The position numbers and the translations under genes are program-made. This document shows, in pieces, positions 11,450 through 23,170 of a stretch of DNA of 64,000 nucleotides. Where the stretch lies: assembly GCA_951804985.1 (NCBI GenBank), contig OX638132.1:42516291-42580290 (forward strand). The letters are read 5' to 3'. The notes under the pieces are model-generated. The model made no database searches. It was not told where the DNA came from and saw only the letters and a list, made by a program, of their open reading frames with translations. How positions within the stretch are numbered: position 1 is the stretch's first letter; every line of letters begins with the position of its first letter. This DNA is from Dryomyza anilis. Taxonomy: Eukaryota > Arthropoda > Insecta > Diptera > Dryomyzidae.

Positions 11450-12214
11450 TAGAGATGGGCGCGTGCCGTGATTTTTTCGTGTCACGCCCGAAAATCTGAG
11501 TTCGTGCGAGCAAATCTCCGTGCGTGCTAGTTGCTGTCGTGCCCGTGCGTGTCCGTGCCTACAAAATCAGACACGCGCCAATTTTAGATTTTTTTATAGT
11601 TCTTAACTCAATTAAAAAAAACCCTTACTTTCAGCTTTAGAAAATAAAACTTTCGTGGTAAATATTTTAAACTTTTCTTAAAATCTGTTGCTTTAGTTTT
11701 ACTTATGGATTTAAGGGAATAAAACAGTATCAAACATAATTTTTGAATTATTTATTACAGGGACTAAAACCTATTGGAAAATCGGTTCCGGTTCGGGTTC
11801 CAAGATTTTTAAAATTGTGGTTCCGATTCCGGTTTCAACTTACAAATTAAATGGGTTTCGATTCCTGTTCTATACATTTTGAATAACGGTTCTTTGCGTT
11901 CCCTGTCAGGGACTATAATATCTGTTCCGGTTCTGGTTCCGATATTTTTAAAATAGCTGTACCGATTCCAACCAGAAAAAAATATATATGTTCCGATTCC
12001 CGGAACAACACATTTTTAATAACGAATCTGCTTTTTTCTTGTTTTGTCGTGTTTTTCCGTGTTTCTTCGTGCCTTTTAAAATACCGTGTTTTATCGTGCT
12101 TGCATATAAATTTACTCGTCGGGCTCGTGTTAGTGCGTGCCACCTATCTGCGGGGCACGCACGTACGGGCAGTGCGTGTCCGTGCTATTAAAAACATGCA
12201 CGCGCCCATTTCTA
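11450..12214. mobile_element. hAT-type MITE at the right end of block A
   Basis: 765 bp with TIRs TAGAGATGGGCGCGTGC and (reversed) TAGAAATGGGCGCGTGC, flanked by 8-bp repeats gtttgaac (11,442-11,449) and ggttgaac (12,215-12,222), matching at 7 of 8 positions. An 8-bp TSD and TAGRG-type ends are hAT hallmarks. The interior has two cryptic repeat tracts: a cgtgc/cgtgt-rich tract near each end and a ggttcc/gattcc tract in the middle (about 11,780-11,960). No transposase; non-autonomous. Confidence 0.75.
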
Positions 12215-13069
12215 GGTTGAACCTTTGGTTTGAACATAAATACGTATTTCTCAGTAATTCAAACAATTCTTCCAAATCATTGATTTTCTTGGTCCTCACT
12301 AATTCGTATGCATCTCCATCAAGACGCAGTTTAATATATGTCATGAACTCTTCCCGATTTTCTTCATTTATTTTTAGATTCGTGCTTTACAACCGTCTAT
12401 AAATTTAAGCAGCTCCGTTTTTAGAGACGGTTAATTCTCGGCCTTGAACACCGGAACCAGATTTCGTACTCATTTCGAAATATTGTCTGTAGGCATTTCA
12501 ATTAATGTTCTATTTGCTGTTATTGTTTCTAAATTTTCTTCTATTCTTAAAGCTTCCTTATGGTACAACGAAGTTTCATGTGCTAGTTTTACTTCCGCCT
12601 CTAAAAATCTGATCATTGAGTCTAATTCTCTTACTTTGTTATTTGCCTCTTCGAATAATTCGAATTCTAATATAGGTTGTTGATGCAGTGCTCCAGCTAC
12701 TGATTCATCAGAAATAAATTTATCTTTTAACAAGGCTCTTAATTTTCCGTTTTCCGAATCTATCCCGCAGACGTGATCTGATAACGCCGTTCCAGTTTTC
12801 TATCTCTTTTATTTTATTCTCGCTCTTGTGTTCCAAGAAATATATTAGTTCTTCGAACACGACATCTACTCATTCTACTTTAGAAAAAACCTTTGTGCTG
12901 TTAATCTATTTTTTATTAATTGTAAATGTTCTTTATTATTTACTTCAAGGCTTATTTGTGCCCACAACTTCTCCGTGAACCTGTCTAATTGCCCTAATAT
13001 ATTTCTGTAAGCTAACTGTAACTTTCCCAATTCCGCCATATATTTATTAATAACAACAAAAAAATTCAC
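12150..13069 (-). pseudogene. Ty3/gypsy gag fragment (N-terminal part)
   Basis: Broken minus-strand frames read, in order, NKYMAELGKLQLAYRN (13,069-12,875), a coiled-coil-like segment rich in E/K/L (12,733-12,470) and GDAYELVRTKKINDLEELFE (about 12,340-12,240). The last piece resembles the gag of the gypsy element at 41 kb (GDAFELVNGIQFSRLDELY), so this is a gag of a related element. Stops and frameshifts separate the pieces. It abuts block A abruptly at 12,239; reading frame past that point is fortuitous. Confidence 0.65.
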
Positions 13070-13116
13070 AATTTAACCCCTGAAACTCTCCATATTTCAC
13101 CTGGCTTCCCAATGTT

Positions 13117-14105
13117 AAAAAAATATATTCCTAATTCTCTAACTTTCAAATTTGTTCATTAAAATGTTAGCTTTTGAATGAATTTGACCATGTTAGTTAA
13201 AATTTTCTAAATACTTCAACTGTTATTTTATTTTTATTTAAGTTTAAAATGAATATTGTAAATATTTTAAATTTTATTTTATTTTTATTTGAATTTGCAA
13301 TTAAAATGAAAATAACATTTGTTCTAAACAAAAATTTAAATTTTCTAAATATTTTAACTGTTATTTTATTTTTATTTAAGTTTAAAATGAATATTGTAAA
13401 TATTTAAAATTTTATTTTATTTTCATCTGAATTTGCAATTAAAAAGTTATTTTGAATGTTCTAAATATTTTAAATGTTTCTGTATTTTCAATTAAAATGT
13501 TATTTTGAATGTTCTACATATTTTAAATTTTATTTTCTTTTAATCTGAATATGCAATTAAAATGTTATTTTGAATGTTCTAAATATTTTAAATGTTCTGT
13601 ATTTTCAATTAAAATGTTATCTTGAATGTTCTAAATATTATAAATTTTATTTTATTTTAATTTGAATTTGCAATTAAAATGTTATTTTGAATGTCATACA
13701 TTTTTTATATTTTATTTTTATTTAAATTTATACAAAAATTAATTATGAAAAATGAATATTATTTTGAGTGATAAACAAAAAATAGACTAAGACTTTATTT
13801 CTACACTTTTAGCTTGTTACACTTTGAAACTCTAAATTACAACTCCATTAAAATCTAACTTAAACTATTATATGAAGGCATGTTCGTAATCTACATGTTC
13901 CGGCAGAGTGCCGTGCGCAAATACCACTCAATGTATTTCCTTCCGTAAGGGAAAAGCCTCTAGGCAATCACGCTGCCGCTGGATTGACCTAGCTTCGCTC
14001 ATACTGTTGCTAGTCTATTTGCTGGTTTGACTCTGACAGTATGCTCACCTTGCACATTACTGCAACTTGACGATAACTGCATGAGGTGGTCATCTCGGAA
14101 ATAGG
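13117..14105 (-). mobile_element. LTR-like region of the gypsy fragment, with minisatellite
   Basis: Directly upstream (on the minus strand) of the gag fragment. The boundary reads ...ttaaca followed by ttgggaagccagg, a layout typical of an LTR end plus primer-binding site. The outer part (13,740-14,100) is more complex and contains aataaag-like signals on the minus strand. The outer boundary next to the SAP-gag remnant is uncertain to within about 50 bp, and no second LTR is present. Confidence 0.5.
13140..13720. repeat. Degenerate AT-rich minisatellite
   Basis: Tandem degenerate units built around caattaaaatgttattttga and atgttctaaatattttaaat, with a period of roughly 110-125 bp and half-unit repetition near 60 bp. 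It lies inside the LTR-like region. No coding potential. Confidence 0.7.
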
Positions 14106-14715
14106 TCACGATACGTTTATAATATCACCGTATAGTGACTTACTAAAACACACTTGATTTACAACAGTACCACTAACAACATTCTGTGAAGATCCATTTA
14201 TCTGCAGTAAACAGAAATCTTCTTGTATTTTCTGTAGCTTTTGGTCGAAACCTTCATATTTCTCATCAGCGTTGTCTTCCAATTTTTTCATTTCATCATC
14301 AACGTCAATCAAATGCGCTTCGAGCTCATTTACTTTACCAGAAGCTGTTTAGAATGTTCCTGCATCAGCTGCTCCATTTTTAATTGATGTTTGTTGGAAT
14401 TCTCTAGAAGCTCTGCTTTGAGCTGATTGGAATTTTCTATAAATTCCCGCTTCATGTCTAATTTTAATTGATTTGAATTATCCTGCAAAGCCGCGATCAA
14501 TTGGCTCATGTCAAAAGCTGGGCACGGTACTTTCTGTTCTGTGTCCAAATCTTTCGATGACGCCGTTGCAGCTTCGACTTCAAACTCGTGCTCATTGAGT
14601 TCAATGCCTCCATTAAGCGCTTCTGCAGTTCTACTTTAGTTCCAGCAGTAGCAAGATTACGATACGCCAGCTCCCTCTTTAGCTGGTCGACTTTAAGTTG
14701 ATCAAATTTTACCAT
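14106..14715 (-). pseudogene. SAP-domain gag remnant (LTR retrotransposon), inward copy
   Basis: On the minus strand, starting from ATG at 14,715, the first 35 residues form a SAP-like helix-extended loop-helix motif (LKVDQLKRELAYRN...GTKVELQKRL), a nucleic-acid-binding fold. A frameshift follows after about codon 35, then an Asn/Gln/Glu-rich coiled segment with repeated ENSN units (14,548-14,330) and a last piece (14,312-14,106). It lies 31 bp inside an LTR (14,746-15,236), as a gag should. The rest of the element is missing, replaced by the gypsy LTR fragment. Confidence 0.7.
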
Positions 14716-14745
14716 TTTGTATCACAATCCCACTTCTGACACCAA

Positions 14746-15236
14746 TGTTACGAAAATTCAGTCTACGAAAAACTGTTCTACGAGTTCGTATCACTGGATT
14801 GTGTACAAAATAAAAACACACTTAAATTTGGTATTATTTAAACTAGTATTTATACTAGTATTAATTAACTTTATTTAATAAAATGACAACTTAAAGAATA
14901 ATTACTTATATCAACTGCTGAATTTCTTAAATTTAGCTTTACAATTCACGAGCACTAGTTCACTATCAAATCACAACTGAAGTGCTGTGCCACAGATGCG
15001 GCGGCCTTATATACTGCAGGCATTAGTTCGACACGTTTCGACAAGCTACGTTTTGTATCGAGAAACTTCTACTCGTTTCGTGAATGACGTATGGCATCTC
15101 ATTCGCACTCATGTATTTTAATGTGCTGATCTTCCATCTCTTTCGGGCACATTGCTCAGTGCGCAGAATGATCTTCCATCTCATTTATTATTGTTAAATG
15201 CTTGCACTATGGGACAAATTACATCTTTTCGTAACA
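14746..15236 (-). mobile_element. LTR of SAP-gag retrotransposon (minus)
   Basis: 491 bp with TGTTACG...CGTAACA ends, the same length as the plus-strand copy at 31,072-31,562. Adjacent inside (14,728-14,744) is the presumed primer-binding site, read on the minus strand as tggtgtcagaagtggg; I cannot assign the tRNA. On the minus strand a TATA motif (tatataag) lies near 15,010. The outer flank (15,237 onward) is the mirror image of that beside the plus copy, so both LTRs are part of one large palindrome. Confidence 0.8.
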
Positions 15237-16595
15237 ATATAATTCAACCAAAATAGATTTTTTTGTATTGAAAATATTATTACAATAAAAAAATGATAAA
15301 TGGTACTGGTTTCATTATATTTTCTAAAAACAAGCTTGTTATACGCATTGTAATATATTGACGCCGTTCAAATGTCAGAAAAAAATATTTTTTTGAAAAA
15401 TCGTTGAGGATTTTTAGTGTTGGTGTAGTATTGATGTAGTTTTGTGACAGTTTAAAATAAATAATATTTTGTGGTGACCACCAAAATCGGATTCGGACCA
15501 TTAGTAAGATGAATTCATTACCTGTAAAATGAGACCAAATTGTTCAATATTGAAATTATGGTTCACGTACTATACGCTGCAAAAATGCCTGTAAAACATA
15601 ATTTTGCAGGCATTACATATATCTTTGGAACTTTATGCAAACAAAAATATTATTTCATTGCAAAACATTTGTATAATAACAGTTTTCGTTTCGTTCAAAC
15701 ATATTTATGTTCAAAATGAAAATTTTAGGCGTTCTTGCTAACATATATATGTGAAAAACATTTTATTTACATGTAAACATATTTATGTTTACATATAATT
15801 TTAATGTAAAAAAAGAAAATTTAGTGCTAATATATCTTATATCTTCTTTGCACAATATTATTTTTTTTTCTTTTTTTTATAAAAAAAATTTTTTTGATTT
15901 ATATTATATAATTGCACGCTGCAATAAAATGGCTCTCCCAAACATAATTTTCCAGGCATTAAAATGTAAGTTTGGAATTTTACGTAAACATAATATATAA
16001 TTGCCTTATAAATCATTTGTAAACAGGGTTGTCATGAGACTTGGACAGTGCTGTAATGAGCTCTGATTTACATTATGATATCACGGAAACATTTTGATGT
16101 TGTCCCTTAAAATGGTATACGTTCTATGTTTTTAGTTGTAGTTTTTTTGATAAAATATCTGTGTCGGCTTTTCACAATATTTTTAGAAAAACATTCAGGA
16201 ACAATTAAATTATATTATTTGTTACTATTTGTACTTTTTGTGCCACAATTTGAATATTTATATTTTTTAAATTTATAAATGACATCGTTTTACCAACCAA
16301 CATCAAAAGACACGTATGCAGAAAATGGCGGTCACCGATTGTAAACTTCGTATACAAGAAGAATATTGCAAGAATACTTTTATTTACATCTAGTTTCATT
16401 TTTTTTTGTTTCTTTTCAAACATCAGTATTTTTAAAAGGACCAATACATACTTCAAACGATGACAAAAGAGAAAATTCTGCTCAACGAGTGCCAACTTCG
16501 TATACAAGAAGAATGTTGGAAGAATACATTAATTTAAATCCAATTTCTTTTTTGTTTGTTTTAAACATCAATATGTTCAAACCAAAGGTTCAACC
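15237..16595. repeat. Outer left arm of palindrome B (dispersed repeats)
   Basis: Reverse complement of 30,294-31,071 but about 530 bp longer: 15,309-15,835 has no counterpart on the other side. That extra segment holds a short repeat (gctgcaaaaatgcctg ... aaaattttgcaggcatt-like). From 15,905 on it carries a dispersed repeat also found at 38,976, 52,487 and 55,892 (hallmark ggctctcccaaacataattt), followed by twice-repeated cgtatacaagaagaat. No gene seen. Confidence 0.6.
15905..16520 (+). repeat. Dispersed repeat with cacgctgcaa terminus
   Basis: Begins cacgctgcaataaaatggctc, cut here to its hallmark ggctctcccaaacat, and includes gtaaacagggttgt, agctctgatttacatt and ctcaacgagtgccaacttc motifs that recur in the same order at 38,976-39,895, 52,487-53,440 and 55,892-56,860, and inverted at 30,360-30,960. 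No coding sequence. Probably a non-autonomous DNA transposon; ends and TSD not resolved. Confidence 0.55.
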
Positions 16596-18029
16596 TAGAA
16601 ATGGGCGCGTGCATGTTTTTAATAGCACGGACACGCACTGCCCGTACGTGCGTGCCCCGCAGATAGGTGGCACGCACTAACACGAGCCCGACGAGTAAAT
16701 TTATAGGCAAGCACGATAAAACACGGTATTTTAAAAGGCACGAAGAAACACGGAAAAACACGACAAAACAAGAAAAAAGCAGATTCGTTATTAAAAATGT
16801 GTTGTTCCGGGAATCGGAACATATATATTTTTTTCTGGTTGGAATCGGTACAGCTATTTTAAAAATATCGGAACCAGAACCGGAACAGATATTATAGTCC
16901 CTGACAGGGAACGCAAAGAACCGTTATTAAAAATGTATAGAACCGGAATCGAAACCCATTTAATTTGTTAGTTGAATCCGGAATCGGAACCACAATTTCA
17001 AAAATCTTGGAACCCGAACCGGAACCGATATTCCAATAGGTTTTAGTCCCTGTAATAAATAATTCAAAAATTATGTTTGATACTGTTTTATTCCCTTAAA
17101 TCCATAAGTAAAACTAAAGCAACAGATTTTAAAGAAAAGTTTAAAATATTTACCACGAAAGTTATATTTTCTAAAGCTGAAAGTAAGGGTTTTTATACCC
17201 TACACTAAGAGTGAAAGGGTATATTCAGTTTGGTACGCCGTTTGTAACACCCAGAAGGAAGCATCTCCGGTATGGAGAAGTATACATATTCATGATCAGC
17301 ATGACCTCCTGAGTCGATTTAGCGATGTCCGTCTGTCCGTCTGTCTGTTGAAATCCATACTACTTTTAAAATTGAAGAGCTATATAAATGAAACTTATAA
17401 CTTAGATTACTAATATACCTACTCTGTATGTTGGCGAGATCGGTCCATTGTGACCTATGATCCGACCACTTATGTTCAAATACCTCATATAAAATGTACA
17501 TATAAAGATCAATTTTTATGTATACGTGCTTAGGTAAACTTTTTTGGTCAAATATATATTGATATCATTCTCAAATACATGATAATAATGTTTTCCAGCG
17601 AAAAGACTTGTGGTTCACAAAAAAAAAAATCGAAATTCGGTACACCTACCCATTTGTAAATATTTGTATCAAATGAATGGAAATTCTTCAGCGATTGAAA
17701 GTTTGTAGTTATTTTCAGGATTCGTATACCCTCGTGACCTATATACCACTTTTATTGGTAACCACACATATGTGTAGGGTATTTATAGTCGGCTTAGACC
17801 GACTATAATTTTGGTAATCTTAACTATCATAATTACACCTACTTTAAAATTTCCCATGTGATCTAACATTCGCAACTGGTTTTTAATTGAGTTAAGAACT
17901 ATAAAAAATCTAAAATTGGCGCGTATCTGATTTTGGAGGCACGGACACGCACGGGCACGACAGCAACTAGCACGCACGGAGATTTGCACGGGCGTGACAC
18001 GAAAAAAACACGGAACGCGCCCATCTCTA
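16596..18029. mobile_element. hAT-type MITE at the left end of block B, interrupted
   Basis: Same MITE as 11,450-12,214 in inverted orientation. Flanks are gttcaacc (16,588-16,595) and gttcaaac (18,030-18,037), 7 of 8 matching. It is lengthened by the Helentron-like insert at 17,195-17,879, which is absent from the three other visible copies, so that insert is the younger event here. Confidence 0.75.
17195..17879 (+). mobile_element. Helentron-like (DINE-1-like) insert in hAT MITE
   Basis: 685 bp starting ataccctacact and ending gcaactgg. It interrupts an 8-T run (seen uninterrupted as A8 at 11,624-11,631 in the other copy) that is now five T on each side. Internal features: gggtatattcagtttg, a ccgtctgtctgt tract, and a hairpin tatagtcggcttagaccgactata near 17,785-17,808. 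Same family as 9,725-10,442. No protein. Family assignment is inferred from the lack of a TSD, the T-run target and the hairpin. Confidence 0.55.
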
Positions 18030-20054
18030 GTTCAAACGATGGCGTAGGTTGAAAATGCATTTTCTGTGTGTTTTGAAACATAGTTATAACCAAGTAAACT
18101 GCCAAGAAATAGTATATTCAAATGCAATTAAAATTTTATGTTTATATTGTAACATATTTATGATTAGTTTGACAGATTCTGCTGGGGAATATATAAAATG
18201 TTTACACATATTGATATGTTATTACAATCTGAAAAATAATTTAATTACACTTTATTCGTAATACATGTATGATGATTTCGTATTATTTTGTAATTACATT
18301 CAAACATATTCAAACAATTCTTTTCTAGCCGTGTATAGTTGAACTTTGTTTTTTTTTTTAATTCACATCTTTTATTTACACTTAATAATTTTATTTCCAA
18401 ATATTGTTCCTATTTTGAGTTTAGTGAATTACGAATGAATTGGATATTTCACAAACAGCTACTATCTGGTATTAACAGTAATTGGCGGTACTTAAACAAA
18501 TTCTTCCACCAAAAAGAACTTTTGAACTATATGAAAAGTATTAATGTGAGTATTACTGGGTGCTAAAAGTAGGCGGCGTTATTTTTTTATTTTGATATCG
18601 TAATGCCAAACATACGAATAATCAAAATAATGCTATTATTTTTAAATTCGTTCTCACCCAGTAACAATCACGAATAACTAAATACATTTAATTCAAAGAA
18701 CCTTTTATTGACGTTGGGTGTGTTAAATAGCGGAAATATCAAACATACATAGATTAATATCTGATGAAAAATATATATTTCTACAGAAACATTCATTCAA
18801 ATTCATGTAAATCCGCGTTTAAAGCAATTTATTTTTGAATATCGTATAATAATATTTCAATCTGAACAAAATAATTATATTCAATTATAAAGTAATTAGA
18901 TTTTAATCCTAATATTTGTATGGTGATTTCGAATTACGTTATAATTACATTCAAACATATTCAAACAAATCTTTTCTATCCGTGTACAGTAACTGAATGC
19001 AAAATGTTGAATTTAAACGATATTTTTGAATTTATTAAGAGGTAGAACCAATAAACATTTTTTTTATAGAAAACATGAAACACGTGTACAATATTTTCCG
19101 AGATAGAACATAAGTGCGAAGTTTCAACGAAGTCAAAAATAGAAAATCTCAAAAGTGCCCGGTTTGACGTGGAATGGCCGTTAAGCAGATAGTTACGAGA
19201 TGTTTGCCACAACAACACTGAAAATTGAGATATTTACAGTTAACTGATGGCAAGCATCCTGAGTTCTTGGACATTTGCAGCAAAACTGTTGTTATTTTGA
19301 AATTTGACTACTATGAAAAAGGAAAATGTCGTAATTTTTTCTTAAGCTTGATTTATCCACAACAATTAGGAAAATTAAATGGTGTAAAAAAGTGTCAAAT
19401 CAAATATTACATTTTACGTTTTACGGGTATTTTATCTATCCGGGCATTACCCGGCCTTTCGAGCGACCGGGTACCCGAGCTACTCGAAAATAATCTTATG
19501 AAATCGAGAGCTCTGATATTTTCTAAAGTTTTTGAGTTATTACGTACACGGAGGAAAAAGAGTTCTAAAATCCAGAACGAATCAAGAAGTATGATATACA
19601 GCTAAACTTAAATTCTTAATTTCACGAAAAGGTTTTACTTAGTTGTCAAAAAAATAACTAAGTAGAATTATTCTTGAATTCAGTTATTAATTTCGTAGGT
19701 ATCAAAAAAAGTAAATAAGTAGAATTATTCTTGAATTCACTTATTAATTTCTTAGGTATCAAAAATGTAATTTTGTTTTCGTCCCAAAATTGAATGAACA
19801 CGTGTTCATATAGTTGTTGTTTTTTCTATCTTGCTTTGTCGCTATTATGTTTTGTTTGGCGTTGTCCGTTTGTCAGCACACCTGTCTGTTCGCGTGTCTG
19901 TCTGTCTATATATTGAAGGTAACTAAATGCAATTATTTCGAAGCTAACATATAAAAAAATATTTAATGTTTATTTAGAATTTTATTAACTATATGTATTT
20001 TTGTATATTAAATGACTTGTTTGAATACTTAATTTAATTGAATTGTTTATTTTA
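18030..20054 (+). repeat. Left arm of inverted repeat, copy B
   Basis: Counterpart of 13-2,034, with the same empty sites (T-run 19,023-19,027; TAA at 20,009-20,011), the same direct repeats and mini-palindrome. The open frame at 19,225-19,605 matches that at 1,205-1,585 except for one residue. Confidence 0.85.
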
Positions 20055-20075
20055 TTTGTATTATTATTTAATCTA

Positions 20076-21932
20076 TAGCCCTATTCTGGCATTGTGAGGG
20101 CTCACAAGTCACATCGCAATGGGAGCCGTTTTTCTTGTTAGAATAATTGTGATCAAAGTCTCAAATTTGTCTTCTGGCAAAAATCTAACAAAAAAAAAAA
20201 ACTCTCAGCTAATACCCCACACTGTGGGGAAGAGAGTTTTATGTCATATTTGATGTTTAATTTTTTATTAATTGAAAATAAATGTAAATAAACAACATAA
20301 AAACATTAGTATTTCTGTTTGTTTGCCGTTTTTAAAACAAATAAGCATTAAAAATTGCATTTTAATAATTTAAATGGTGCCAATATATGGCCCAAGTTTT
20401 TAAAAGTTCATTATAAGTGATATGTTAAGTGTTTGGTGTGTTGAAGTGAAAAAGCAGCATCTTCGCAAAGAGGAAAGGGGCCTTCAATTTTTGACCGCAG
20501 TTTGTGCTTTTTGGCGGCAGATTTGATATTTTGGTTATCCGTTTAACTAACTTTCATTAATTAATACCTAAACTAGTTCGTATTAAAAAAATAAGAATTT
20601 CAGATGTTATTTATACGTTGTGATCTGCTACTTTGAGCCTCACAATGTTCCCAATTATTGTGACCCTCTCAGCATCTCAACTTTTTGCCAGAATTCGAAA
20701 ACATATCAATTTGAAATTCACCCCAGTTTTTGGGAGGTTTTTGACGTTGTGAGAATTTGTGATGCTCATCAGAATAGGGCTATTAATCTATGTATATTAT
20801 TATGAAACCGTTTACTTACGTTATACACTTTCTACTCATCTGCTGCATCTACTATTGGTTTTGTATAAACATTCCGCACGTTACCCATAAGCATTGTATA
20901 GTGTATTTAGATAACAATGGAATGAAATCAACTTGGTATTTATGCGAAATGTAATCCCAATTTATGCTTACGAACTGAAACTATAGCAATATTCGTAGGA
21001 AAATTCGTTTTATAACTTTAACATTCATACATACACAGAGACTTGCTTGTCGGCTGTGCTTTGTTTTTCTATTCGTGAAAACACACACATGCAAACATTG
21101 TATATCATTCCGTTTTATGATATCTAAGAAAAAATATCTGCAATCTAGACAAATTGTACTTAGTTACATTTTTGATACCTAAGAACATAATGTCTGAATG
21201 TCTATCAAATTTTTTTCAACATACAGTCATGCAAACTAACGAACAGATGGCGACCTCGCAACACAAAGCATACGAACTAATATTAAAGAGAAAGAAAAAT
21301 TGATGAAAACAACAACAGATACATGAACACGTGTTCCTTTCGAGAAGAATACAGCAAGAATTTTGCGTGTTCTTTTTAGTTTTTAATAATCATAATAATT
21401 TGGGAATATATACATTTTACAGGTAGATATAACGGTTTTATTGCAAGTCCTTTTAAAAAATTTATATTTTCTGAAATAATGTTCTCCTGCACATATACTT
21501 CGACGGGCAAAAAAGGTTAGGTTAAAAAATGTTTATAACTAGTTTATCTTTAAAATTACATACTTTTGAATTGCACAAATGCAGAAAAGTTTTCAAAGCC
21601 ATGCAATTTCATGGTATGCATATATTGGCACCATTTAAGTTATTAAAATGCAATTTTTAATGCTTATTTGTTTTAAAAACGGCATACAAACCGAAATCCT
21701 AATGTTTTTATGTTGTTTATTTACATTTATTTTCAATTAATAAAAAATTAAACATCAAATATGACATAAAACTCTCTTCCCCACAGTGTGGGGTATTAGC
21801 TGAGAGTTTTTTTTTTTTGTTAGATTTTTGCCAGAAGACAAATTTGAGACTTTGATCACAATTATTCTAACAAGAAAAACGGCTCCCATTGCGATGTGAC
21901 TTGTGAGCCCTCACAATGCCAGAATAGGGCTA
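20076..21932. mobile_element. Nested TIR element (non-autonomous), copy B
   Basis: Same element as 2,056-3,916, with ends tagccctattctggc and gccagaatagggcta and the internal third terminus near 20,772-20,784. Differences are limited to homopolymer lengths and a few substitutions. No protein. Confidence 0.7.
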
Positions 21933-22324
21933 TAGATTAAATAATAATAAACCATAAATGGTTTCGTTTCTTTGTCGGTGACGGTTGTTTTTGTTTTAGC
22001 GCATGCATTTGTGATTAGAACAGTGTTATTTAAAAATTAAAACAAATTAATATAAATTTTATAAAGTGTAGTGTACATTGTTTTACATTATTGTCTAACA
22101 ATTGATTTAACCAATAGTTAATGTGCAATTATTCAACTAATTGCACACATTTTTTTTGTAATAATTGCATAAAATAATTCTGTTGCATGTAAATTGTTAT
22201 TGTTAGTTTATTTGTGTTTTCCAATTCTTCTTTGTGCTATATTTGTTTACACTAAACCCTTGCGTACCTTTTAATTTTTTTACCACTAAATTCTTAACTT
22301 TGTGTTTTTCGATAGTTTTATACT

Positions 22325-23170
22325 ATGGATTTCTTATCAGTTGAAAACTTCGCTGCCTGCTCACTGAGGGACAAATGTAAAAGTCAGAACATTTTAAACT
22401 CAATGTTTTCCTGTTCTGGTCCCTGTGGTCAATTGTATCACGCTTCATGTGCTAATATTTCTATTGGATGCACTGAATTTTTATGTTCAGTGCATTCAGG
22501 TTTACAGTGGTACTGTCCTACTTGTAGACCCCTTTCTCCATCTGTTTTTTTTGTTAAAATTAAAAACTTTGGTGAAAAACTTAGTATTTTAAATTCAAAC
22601 TACAGTGAAATATTAAATTCGTTAAACGAATTTAGATCAATAGTAGAAATCAGTGATACCTCAAATAAGCCAGACTGTGTTGAAGATAATACAGCTATTA
22701 TTAATGAATCAGTCTCTGATAATGAACCTTCAACTAAAAAAGTTGAAAAAAAACGCAAACGAAAATATAATAATAAATCTTTAAGTCCTCCTAAGGCTAA
22801 ACGTAGTTCCCAAACAACTGCTGTTACCCCTTCTGTTCCTTCTATTAGTCTATCACTAATAGCAGTTACACTGCCCAAAACAACCACAAGTAGTAAGACA
22901 CCAGTTAGTTCAACGTTAAAGGCAATCCCAAAATTAAAAAGAATTTTTTTATCTCGGTTGATGCCTGACACAACAACGGAGAATGTTTCCAATTTTATAA
23001 AAATGAATAAACTCGTGCCAACTGACACTTACATTTCTTGTAAAAAAATCGGAAACAGACCAACACATGCATCTTTTACTTTGTCAATTGCGGAAGAACA
23101 TGCTGCGGCCGTTATCAGTTCAAATCTGCACCCAGAAAAAAATCATGGTAAATTGATAGTATTTCAATAG
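22325..23170 (+). CDS. LINE ORF1 protein with PHD-like zinc finger (copy B)
   Basis: 281 aa, same start and stop as copy A. All eight putative zinc ligands and W62 are unchanged, as is the basic stretch and the C-terminal RRM-like region. The four differing residues relative to copy A all fall in the linker between the finger and the C-terminal domain. Known role of the family: RNA-binding LINE RNP protein. No promoter evidence is visible. Confidence 0.85.
   Translation: MDFLSVENFAACSLRDKCKSQNILNSMFSCSGPCGQLYHASCANISIGCTEFLCSVHSGLQWYCPTCRPLSPSVFFVKIKNFGEKLSILNSNYSEILNSLNEFRSIVEISDTSNKPDCVEDNTAIINESVSDNEPSTKKVEKKRKRKYNNKSLSPPKAKRSSQTTAVTPSVPSISLSLIAVTLPKTTTSSKTPVSSTLKAIPKLKRIFLSRLMPDTTTENVSNFIKMNKLVPTDTYISCKKIGNRPTHASFTLSIAEEHAAAVISSNLHPEKNHGKLIVFQ

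Larger units (their letters stand above)
1..12238. repeat. Segmentally duplicated block, copy A
   Basis: Nearly identical to 18,018-30,309 in the same orientation, with an offset of 18,017 bases at the left end. Order: hAT end, left arm, nested TIR element, LINE, right arm with two extra insertions, hAT MITE. The match stops at 12,238, where copy A runs into a gypsy gag fragment while copy B continues. The left end is cut by the window edge, so the true start is unknown. Both copies share all LINE lesions and all nested insertions, so the block was duplicated after it was assembled. Confidence 0.93.
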
